From DASPWW01 sp963803425 (GTDB lineage Bacteria; Actinomycetota; Thermoleophilia; Solirubrobacterales; 70-9), in the NCBI GenBank assembly GCA_963803425.1, contig CAWDMA010000001.1, positions 806,001-870,000 on the forward strand: a DNA stretch of 64,000 nt, read 5' to 3'. This document shows, in pieces, positions 51,024-61,845 of this stretch; within the stretch, counting starts at the first letter, position 1, and every line of letters starts with the position of its first letter. Under the pieces are notes generated by a model, which saw only the letters and a list, made by a program, of their open reading frames with translations, was not told where the DNA came from and searched no databases. Both the position numbers and the translations under genes were made by a program.

Positions 51024-52976
<1,953 letters not shown>

Positions 52977-53014
52977 GCGCTCGGCCCGCGCAGGGCGATA
53001 CCGAGGTCGCGAGC

Positions 53015-53836
53015 ATGGAGCGGGCGAAGCTGATGGGCGTCCTGAACGTGACGCCGGACTCCTTCTCTGACGGCGGCACGTTCCTGGAGCCGGACCGCGC
53101 CGTCCGGCACGGGCGCGAGCTGCTCGACGCGGGCGCCGATCTGGTGGACGTGGGCGGTGAGTCGACCCGCCCCCGCGCGGAGGCGGTGGACGCTGCGGAG
53201 GAGCGCCGCCGGATCGAGCCGGTGGTCGCGGGGCTGGCCGGTGTCGGTGGCGCCGTATCGATCGACACGTCGAAGTCGGAGGTCGCGGACGCCGCCCTGG
53301 ACGCCGGGGCGGAGATCGTCAACGACGTCACGGCGCTGCGCGGCGACCCGGCGCTCGCGGCTGTGTGCGCGGAGCGCGGGTGCGGGGTGGTCCTGATGCA
53401 CATGCTGGGGACCCCCCGGACGATGCAGGAGGGCCCCGCCTACGACGACGTGGTCGACGAGGTGCGGGCCTTCCTCGGCGAGCGGATTCAGGCCGCGCTC
53501 GACGCCGGGGTCGCCGAGGAGCGGATCTGGGTCGACCCCGGGATCGGGTTCGGGAAGACGGTCGAGCACAACCTGGAGCTGATTCGCCGGCTCGACGAGC
53601 TCCGCGAGCTGGGTCGGCCGATCGTGGTCGGCACCTCGCGGAAGAGCTTCATCGGGAAGATCACCGGACGCGAGGTCGCCGATCGGCTCGGCGGGACGAT
53701 CGCGTCGAACGTGCTGGCGATGGAGCGCGGAGCCGACGTGCTGCGGGTCCACGACGTCGCGGCGGTGCGCGACGCGGTCGCGGTCGCCGCGGCCGTGCTC
53801 GATCGGCGCGGCCTCGGAGAGGCCGTCACCCGGTAG
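53015..53836 (+). CDS. folP: Dihydropteroate synthase
   Basis: 273 residues, TIM barrel. Signature GVLNVTPDSFSDGG at the start, then DVGGESTRP, SIDTSKSEVADAA, IVNDVTALRG, VLMHMLGTPRTMQ and VVGTSRKSFIG. It joins 6-hydroxymethyldihydropterin diphosphate to p-aminobenzoate in folate synthesis. First of a folP-folB-folK-coaX-dus run. Its TAG stop is part of the -10 box (TAGGTT) of folB. Confidence 0.96.
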   Translation: MERAKLMGVLNVTPDSFSDGGTFLEPDRAVRHGRELLDAGADLVDVGGESTRPRAEAVDAAEERRRIEPVVAGLAGVGGAVSIDTSKSEVADAALDAGAEIVNDVTALRGDPALAAVCAERGCGVVLMHMLGTPRTMQEGPAYDDVVDEVRAFLGERIQAALDAGVAEERIWVDPGIGFGKTVEHNLELIRRLDELRELGRPIVVGTSRKSFIGKITGREVADRLGGTIASNVLAMERGADVLRVHDVAAVRDAVAVAAAVLDRRGLGEAVTR

Positions 53837-53839
53837 GTT
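53834..53839 (+). promoter_or_regulatory. -10 box of folB overlapping the folP stop
   Basis: TAGGTT, whose TAG is the folP stop codon; 6 nt before GTG 53846. It gives an internal promoter for the folB-folK pair. Confidence 0.45.
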
Positions 53840-53845
53840 CACGGC

Positions 53846-54271
53846 GTGGAGGCGCACGAGGGAGGGTCGGAGACGAGCGTTGAGGTCGAGCTCCGGGGCC
53901 TGTCGATCTACACGCATCACGGCGCGACCGACGCCGAGCAGGAGGTCGGTCAGCGGCTCGAGTTCGACCTCACCCTCGACGTCCCCGACTGCGACGCGGT
54001 GCTCACGGACCGGCTCGACGACACCGTCGACTACGCCGAGGTGTGCGACATCGTCCTGCTCGCGGCGACCGAGCGAAGCTACCGGACGCTGGAGCGGCTC
54101 TGCAACGTGGTCGCGGAGCGGCTGATCGAGCGCTTCGGGTGCGAGACCGTCACCGTCCGCGCCGCGAAGCCGGAGCCGCCGCTGCCGATGGCCGTCGAGG
54201 AGGCGGCGGTCGAGGTCGTGCACGAGCGGGAGCCGGACACCGCCGGCGAGGAGGGCGAGGAGGGGCCGTGA
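53846..54271 (+). CDS. folB: Dihydroneopterin aldolase
   Basis: 141 residues with the FolB pattern: VELRGLSIYTHHGATDAEQEVGQRLEFDLTLDV, then LDDTVDYAEVCDIVL and RLCNVVAERLIERF, and VTVRAAKPEPPLP near the end. It cleaves dihydroneopterin to hydroxymethyldihydropterin and glycolaldehyde. The C-terminal tail is acidic. The stop overlaps folK by 4 nt. GTG 53846 is 6 nt after TAGGTT. Confidence 0.93.
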   Translation: MEAHEGGSETSVEVELRGLSIYTHHGATDAEQEVGQRLEFDLTLDVPDCDAVLTDRLDDTVDYAEVCDIVLLAATERSYRTLERLCNVVAERLIERFGCETVTVRAAKPEPPLPMAVEEAAVEVVHEREPDTAGEEGEEGP

Positions 54272-54759
54272 TCGCACACCTGGGGCTCGGGTCGAACGTC
54301 GGCGACCGGGCCACGAACCTGCGCGCCGGCCTGGACGGCCTCACCGGCGCCGGGGTCGTCGTGGAGGCGGCCTCCTCCGCGTACGAGACCGAGCCGGTCG
54401 GAGTCCTCACCGATCAGCCCGACTTCCTGAACGCCGCCGCCCGGGTGCGGGCGGAGGTGGCGCCGGAGGAGCTGCTCGGGCTGTGCAAGCGGATCGAGGC
54501 GGAGCGCGGCCGCCGGCCCGACGGTCCCCGCCACGCACCCCGCCCGCTGGACATCGATCTGCTCCTGGTCGGCGACATGGAGGTGCGCACCGCTCGGCTC
54601 ACGGTCCCGCACCCGGACCTGACCACCCGCCGGTTCGTGCTGGTGCCCCTGCTGGAGCTCGATCCGGGGCTGACGCTGCCCGACGGGACCCGGCTCGCGG
54701 ACGCGCTGGCCGCGCTGCCGCCGGGCCAGGCGGTGAGTCGCGCCGGGCCGCTCCCGTAG
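54268..54759 (+). CDS. folK: Hydroxymethyldihydropterin pyrophosphokinase
   Basis: 163 residues from GTG 54268: HLGLGSNVGDRATNLRAGLDGL, YETEPVG, QPDFLNAAARVR, and the catalytic RPLDIDLLLVGD with LTVPHPDLTTRRFVLVPLLE (in parts). It moves pyrophosphate from ATP to hydroxymethyldihydropterin, feeding FolP. The start overlaps the folB stop (GTGA). Length matches the family. Confidence 0.95.
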   Translation: MIAHLGLGSNVGDRATNLRAGLDGLTGAGVVVEAASSAYETEPVGVLTDQPDFLNAAARVRAEVAPEELLGLCKRIEAERGRRPDGPRHAPRPLDIDLLLVGDMEVRTARLTVPHPDLTTRRFVLVPLLELDPGLTLPDGTRLADALAALPPGQAVSRAGPLP

Positions 54760-54819
54760 CGGCTTATCCGGTTCGACACCACTTCATCTCCACCGGGTCA
54801 CCGCGCGTTCACGTCAGTT

Positions 54820-54993
54820 TCACGTCTTCAGCGCCGGAACTGTCACTCCCGGGAAGCGGAGCGCCTTCAGCACCGCCTTCGATATCACGGGGAGCAGGTC
54901 CACCCGCCTGTACTCGATCCCCTCCAGGTCCATCATCCGCCGCGCCGCCACCGCGGGATGCGAGCCCGGGATCACGTACCGGGTCGCGTCCAC
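54820..54993 (-). pseudogene. Fragment of a glutathione S-transferase/thioredoxin-like N-terminal domain
   Basis: 57 residues on the minus strand: DATRYVIPGSHPAVAARRMM, then DLEGIEYRRVDLLPVISKAV and LKALRFPGVTVPALKT. This matches the first half of a GST-like N-terminal domain (the beta-strand, helix and the Thr-Val-Pro cis-Pro turn) of bacterial GST-fold proteins, cut where the sheet would continue. The rest of the protein is absent. It sits in the 276-bp gap between folK and coaX, where nothing else is seen, and is probably a remnant. Confidence 0.55.
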
Positions 54994-55035
54994 GCGGCAA
55001 TCCCATCCCAGGCGTGATGCCGCGATAATCGGCCG

Positions 55036-55812
55036 ATGCTGCTCGCCGCCGACGTCGGCAACACCCAAACCCACTTCGGCGTCTTCGACGATTCGGAGCT
55101 GGTCGCACACTGGCGCTACGGGACCGACCCGAGCGCGACCGCCGATGAGCTCGCCGTCCAGGTGATCGCGCTGCTGGGGCTGCGCGGGATCGAGCGCGGC
55201 CGGCTGGACGGTGTGATCGTGTCGACGGTCGTGCCCCAGCTCGCTCCGGAGTACTCGCGGATGTTCGAGCGCCACATCGAGGACGGCGACGATCGCGCCT
55301 ACCTCGAGGTCGGTCCCAGCGTTCGCACCGGGATGCCGATCCTGGTCGACAACCCACACGAGCTCGGCGCCGACCGGCTGGTCAACGCTGTCGCCGCGCA
55401 CGACCGGGTCGGCGGCGCATGCGTGACCGTCGACTTCGGGACGTCGACCAACTTCGACGTGGTCTCGGACGCGGGCGAGTACCTGGGCGGGCTGATCGGG
55501 CCGGGGGTCGAGATCTCGCTGGAGGCGCTCGCCGCGCGGACCGCGAAGCTCCCGATGATCGACCTGACCGAGCCCGGCGAGGCGATCGGGCGCCACACCC
55601 GGGACGCGATCCGGTCCGGCACGGTGTACGGATTCGCGGGGCTGGTCGACGGGGTGGTGCGCAGGGTGGCGGCCGAGCTCGACGGTCACCCGAGGGTGAT
55701 CGCCACCGGCGGCCTCGCCGCCGCGATCGCTCCGCACTGCGAGACCGTCGACGAGGTGGACGACCTGCTCACCCTCACCGGGCTCCGTCTGATCTACGCT
55801 CGGAACCGATGA
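55036..55812 (+). CDS. coaX: Type III pantothenate kinase
   Basis: 258 residues with the ASKHA kinase motifs: LLAADVGNTQTHFGVFDD (phosphate 1), GADRLVNAVAAHDR, CVTVDFGTSTNFDVV (adenosine) and GLIGPGVEISLEAL. Pantothenate is phosphorylated in coenzyme A synthesis; the type III enzyme needs a monovalent cation and is not inhibited by CoA. The stop overlaps dus by 4 nt. GATAAT lies 6 nt before ATG 55036, so transcription may start near the start codon. Confidence 0.95.
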   Translation: MLLAADVGNTQTHFGVFDDSELVAHWRYGTDPSATADELAVQVIALLGLRGIERGRLDGVIVSTVVPQLAPEYSRMFERHIEDGDDRAYLEVGPSVRTGMPILVDNPHELGADRLVNAVAAHDRVGGACVTVDFGTSTNFDVVSDAGEYLGGLIGPGVEISLEALAARTAKLPMIDLTEPGEAIGRHTRDAIRSGTVYGFAGLVDGVVRRVAAELDGHPRVIATGGLAAAIAPHCETVDEVDDLLTLTGLRLIYARNR

Positions 55813-56792
55813 GACCGCCGCTGACTAGCCCGTTCCGGATCGGGGACGTCGAGATCGGAAACCGCGTCCTGCTGGCCCCCCTGGCGGGAATCGGGAACTG
55901 GTTCGTGCGCCTGCAGGCCCGCCGCCACGGCGCCGGGATGGCGTTCTCGGAGATGGTGTCGAGCTTCGCGCTCCACTACCGCAACGAGCGCACGATCCGC
56001 GAGATGCTGGTGGTGCGCCCCGAGGAGCACCCGGTCGCGATTCAGCTGTTCGGCCAGGACCCCGACGTGATGCGGTCCGGCGCCGCGCTCGCCGCCGACG
56101 CGGGCGCCGCGATCATCGACATCAACATGGGCTGCCCGGTCCGCAAGGTGCGGCGCACCGGCGCCGGGGCGGCGCTGCTCGACGACCACGACCTCGCCGT
56201 CCGGATCGCGCGGGCCGCCCGGGAGGGATCCGGGCTTCCGGTCAGCGTGAAGCTGCGCTCCGGGCTGGAGCCGGGCGACACCGGCGGCGTCGAGCTCGCT
56301 GAGCGGCTGGTCGCCGATGCGGGCGTCGCGGCGGTGACGCTGCACCCGCGCCCGGCCGCGGTCCAGCACAGGGGCGATCCGGAGTACGGGCTCGTCCGCG
56401 AGCTGGTCGAGCGGCTCGACGGCGGCGCTCCGGTGATCGTCTCGGGGGGTCTGGGCAGCGCCGGGCGGGCGCGCCGCGCCTACCTCGAGTCGGGAGCCGA
56501 CGCCGTGATGATCGCGCGCGGCTCGCTCGGCAATCCGTGGATCTTCGGCGAGCTCACCGGGCGGCGCGTCGCCCCGCCGAGCGCCGAGGAGGTGGTCCGG
56601 GAGCTGCTGTGGGTGATCGACCGCGCCGGCGAGCACCTCGGGTCCCGCGCCGCCCACTACCTGCGCAAGTTCTACCCGTGGTACCTGGAGCGGCTCGGGG
56701 CGCCGCGGGCGAGCCGGGAGCGGTTCCAGCGCACGGACACGCTCGATCAGGCTCGCGCCCTCGCCGCAGGGCTCATATCCCGCGCTGCATAG
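55809..56792 (+). CDS. dus: tRNA-dihydrouridine synthase (DusB type)
   Basis: 327 residues, FMN TIM barrel. Key motifs: LLAPLAGIGNW, QLFGQDPDVM, DINMGCPVRKVRRTGAGAALL (catalytic Cys in MGCP), VTLHPRP, VSGGLGS and MIARGSLGNPWIF. It reduces specific uridines in the tRNA D-loop. ATG 55809 overlaps the coaX stop; the pair is conserved in Actinobacteria. Confidence 0.95.
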   Translation: MRPPLTSPFRIGDVEIGNRVLLAPLAGIGNWFVRLQARRHGAGMAFSEMVSSFALHYRNERTIREMLVVRPEEHPVAIQLFGQDPDVMRSGAALAADAGAAIIDINMGCPVRKVRRTGAGAALLDDHDLAVRIARAAREGSGLPVSVKLRSGLEPGDTGGVELAERLVADAGVAAVTLHPRPAAVQHRGDPEYGLVRELVERLDGGAPVIVSGGLGSAGRARRAYLESGADAVMIARGSLGNPWIFGELTGRRVAPPSAEEVVRELLWVIDRAGEHLGSRAAHYLRKFYPWYLERLGAPRASRERFQRTDTLDQARALAAGLISRAA

Positions 56793-56830
56793 CCGTTTCA
56801 GCTCCCGCAAAGGGGGGCATCGGGCCTCGC

Positions 56831-56836
56831 TATAAT
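56831..56836 (+). promoter_or_regulatory. Strong -10 box of greA
   Basis: TATAAT, a perfect -10, in the 119-bp dus-greA gap. No clear -35 is seen 17 bp upstream. The leader would be about 70 nt and carries a GAGGAGG ribosome site. Confidence 0.6.
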
Positions 56837-56911
56837 CTTGCGTCCTTGCCCGAGGCGCGCTCTCTTTCCCGAGCACGCGGTCGGGCTTTATCTACTGAGG
56901 AGGACCGACCA

Positions 56912-57391
56912 GTGGCACGTGAGTCGCTGATCACACATGAGGGATTGGAGAGGCTCAAGGAGGAGCTGCAGCATCTGCAGACGGACAAGCGTCGCGAGGT
57001 CGCGGAGCGGATCAAGGAGGCCCGCGAGTTCGGCGATATCTCCGAGAACGCCGAGTACGACGACGCCAAGAACGAGCAGGCGATGATCGAGCAGCGGATC
57101 GCGCAGCTCGAGGAGCGCCTCCGTCGCGCCACCGTCGTAGACGAGAAGGACATCGACACCGAGGCCGTCTCGGTCGGCGTCAAGGTGCACGTCAAGGACC
57201 AGAAGTCGGGCGAGTCGCGCAAGTTCCAGGTGGTCGGCTCCGCCGAGGCCGACCCGACCGAGGACAAGCTCTCCAACGAGTCCCCGATCGGGAGCGCCCT
57301 GATCGGCCACAAGAAGGGCGACGTGGTCACGATCGACGTCCCCCGAGGGCCGAAGAAGAAGCTCAAGATCACGAAGATCGAGGCCGCCTAG
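56912..57391 (+). CDS. greA: Transcription elongation factor GreA
   Basis: 159 residues from GTG 56912, with GAGGAGG 8 nt upstream. The N-terminal coiled coil (LITHEGLERLKEELQHLQTDKRREVAERIKEAREFGDISENAEYDDAKNEQAMIEQRI, in parts) carries the catalytic tip Asp/Glu residues (EFGDISENAEYDDA). The C-terminal domain is FKBP-like (SPIGSALIGHKKGDVVTIDVP). It rescues backtracked RNA polymerase by stimulating transcript cleavage. Length and motifs match the family. Confidence 0.97.
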   Translation: MARESLITHEGLERLKEELQHLQTDKRREVAERIKEAREFGDISENAEYDDAKNEQAMIEQRIAQLEERLRRATVVDEKDIDTEAVSVGVKVHVKDQKSGESRKFQVVGSAEADPTEDKLSNESPIGSALIGHKKGDVVTIDVPRGPKKKLKITKIEAA

Positions 57392-57412
57392 CAGCTTCGA
57401 TCTTCCAATCAT

Positions 57413-57452
57413 CCGCGCGGCGTCCTCCGCTTCGCGTCCGGGCGCCGCGCGG
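57413..57452. repeat. Conserved-loop hairpin (third copy)
   Basis: Perfect 10-bp stem CCGCGCGGCG (57413-57422) with CGCCGCGCGG (57443-57452) around a 20-nt loop containing CTCCGCTTCGCGTCCG, as in the two copies at 32274-32347. The arms differ from those copies while the loop is kept. It follows greA and could terminate or stabilise its transcript. Confidence 0.6.
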
Positions 57453-57470
57453 TTCCTGCAGGGCCGGGGG

Positions 57471-57476
57471 TAGGCT
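57471..57476 (+). promoter_or_regulatory. -10 box of lysS
   Basis: TAGGCT, 7 nt before ATG 57484, just downstream of the greA hairpin. Confidence 0.5.
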
Positions 57477-57483
57477 CGGCCTT

Positions 57484-58953
57484 ATGAATGACGAGCGCCC
57501 CATCTCCGACCTCCTCAGCGAGCGGCGGGAGAAGCTGGAGCGCCTCCGCGAGGGCGGGGTCGACCCCTACCCGCACACCTACGAGGGCGAGCAGACCCCG
57601 ATCTCCGAGATCCACGACGCCCACGGCGAGCTGGACGCGGACACGGACACCGAGTCGCGCTACCGCGTCGCGGGCCGGCTCACCGCCCGGCGCGGGCATG
57701 GCGGGGCGGCGTTCCTCGACCTCCGCGACCGCTCCGGGCGGATCCAGCTCCACTCCCGCGCCGACGTGCTCGGCGACGAGGGCCACGAGGGGCTGGTCGG
57801 CCTCGACCTCGGCGACATCGTCGGGGTCGAGGGGCTCGCGTTCAAGACCCGCAAGGGCGAGCTCTCGCTGCGGGTCGAGGATTGGAAGCTGCTCTCCAAG
57901 ACCCTGCGGCCGATGCCCGACAAGTACCACGGCCTGCAGGACGTGGAGGCGCGGTACCGGCGCCGCGAGCTCGACCTGCTCGCCAACCCCGAGAGCCGGG
58001 AGCTGTTCGAGCTCCGCGCCCGGGTGATCTCGGCGGTTCGCCGGTGGCTCGACGAGCGCGGCTTCCTCGAGGTCGAGACGCCGGTCCTGCAGCCGCTGTA
58101 CGGCGGCGCGCTGGCGCGCCCGTTCACGACGTACCACAACGCGCTCGACCGCGACCTGTACCTGCGGATCGCGACCGAGCTGTACCTGAAGCGGTGCATA
58201 GTCGGGGGCGTCGAGCGCGTGTACGAGCTCGGCAAGGACTTCCGCAACGAGGGGATCTCGTTCAAGCACAACCCCGAGTTCACGATGCTCGAGTGGTACG
58301 AGGCATACGCCGACTACGAACGACGGCGCCGAGCGGACCGAGCAGCTCGTCGCCGACGTCGCCGAGCGGGTGCTGGGGACGACCACGGTGGAGCGGGAGG
58401 GCGTCGCGATCGAGCTGGCGCCGCCGTGGCGGCGGGTGACCCTGCGCGACGCGGTCCTGGAGCGGACCGGGCTCGACCTCGCCGAGCGCCCGGCCTCGAC
58501 GAGCTGCGGAGGCCGCCGCGAACGGAGCCGGGGCGAGGGCGAGGGATGGGGAAAGCTCGTCGACGCGGTGCTCTCGAAGCGGGTCGAGCCGGAGCTGATC
58601 CAGCCCACCTTCGTCGCGACTACCCGGTCGAGCTGTCGCCGTTCGCGAAGCGCCACCGCACCGAGGAGGGGCTGGTGGAGCGGTGGGAGGCGTTCGTCGG
58701 CGGGTTCGAGATTGCGAACGCGTTCTCCGAGCTCAACGACCCCGACGAGCAGCGCCGCCGGTTCGAGGCGCAGCGCGAGGAGATGGCGCGCGGTGACGAC
58801 GAGACCCAGCCGTTCGACGAGGCGTTCCTGGAGGCGCTCGAGTACGGGATGCCGCCGACCGGGGGCGTCGGCCTCGGGATCGATCGGCTGGTGATGCTGC
58901 TCACCGGTGCCAGCAGCCTGCGCGAGGTCGTCCTGTTCCCGGCGATGCGATAG
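57484..58953 (+). CDS. lysS: Lysyl-tRNA synthetase (class II), with frameshifts in the middle
   Basis: The gene starts and ends in one frame (489 codons): an anticodon-binding OB fold (GRLTARRGHGGAAFLDLRDRSGRIQLH), motif 2 FRNEGISFKHNPEFTMLEWYEAY and motif 3 GGVGLGIDRLVMLLTG. Between 58317 and 58620 that frame is nonsense, while other frames give NDGAERTEQLVADVAERVLG, then GLDELR, then GWGKLVDAVLSKRVEPELIQPTFV. At least four frame changes are needed (near 58318, 58500, 58520-58545 and 58620) that cancel overall. LysRS is normally essential, so sequencing error is likely. It attaches lysine to tRNA-Lys. Confidence 0.85.
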   Translation: MNDERPISDLLSERREKLERLREGGVDPYPHTYEGEQTPISEIHDAHGELDADTDTESRYRVAGRLTARRGHGGAAFLDLRDRSGRIQLHSRADVLGDEGHEGLVGLDLGDIVGVEGLAFKTRKGELSLRVEDWKLLSKTLRPMPDKYHGLQDVEARYRRRELDLLANPESRELFELRARVISAVRRWLDERGFLEVETPVLQPLYGGALARPFTTYHNALDRDLYLRIATELYLKRCIVGGVERVYELGKDFRNEGISFKHNPEFTMLEWYEAYADYERRRRADRAARRRRRRAGAGDDHGGAGGRRDRAGAAVAAGDPARRGPGADRARPRRAPGLDELRRPPRTEPGRGRGMGKARRRGALEAGRAGADPAHLRRDYPVELSPFAKRHRTEEGLVERWEAFVGGFEIANAFSELNDPDEQRRRFEAQREEMARGDDETQPFDEAFLEALEYGMPPTGGVGLGIDRLVMLLTGASSLREVVLFPAMR

Positions 58954-58967
58954 CTCCTCGTCAGGAG
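58954..58967. terminator. Small hairpin after lysS
   Basis: CTCCT-CGTC-AGGAG, directly after the stop; no T-run, weak. Confidence 0.3.
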
Positions 58968-59054
58968 GTCCGATCGCTGCGGCAGGGAGTCGCCTGCCTC
59001 GAAGGGGCGCATCTTGCGCGTTCCGAGCCCCCCGGGAAGCAACCGGCCCCCCGA

Positions 59055-59060
59055 TATACT
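59055..59060 (+). promoter_or_regulatory. -10 box of clpC
   Basis: TATACT in the 216-bp lysS-clpC gap. The transcript would have a leader of about 105 nt. No CtsR- or HspR-type repeat was recognised in this gap. Confidence 0.5.
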
Positions 59061-59169
59061 TGCCCCTCGTTGCAAGCGAGAGACCGGAGGTCGAATCCGT
59101 CGGCAGCGCAGGAGCCGAGTCAGAGGATCACATCTCCGGCGAGCTTGCGTACCGTGAAAGGGAGCGCCA

Positions 59170-61749
<2,580 letters not shown>

Positions 61750-61845
61750 CCAACCGCTAAAGATCCCCCACCGCCGTGCCGATGTAGCAGCGGGAGACCT
61801 GTGAACGCGGACCGGCAAACCCATCACGGGGGAGCGGGAGCCCCG

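Noticed and set aside
59075..59110. tRNA-like GGAGGTCGAATCC segment upstream of clpC
   Set aside because: No acceptor, D or anticodon arms can be drawn around it; it is probably leader sequence.
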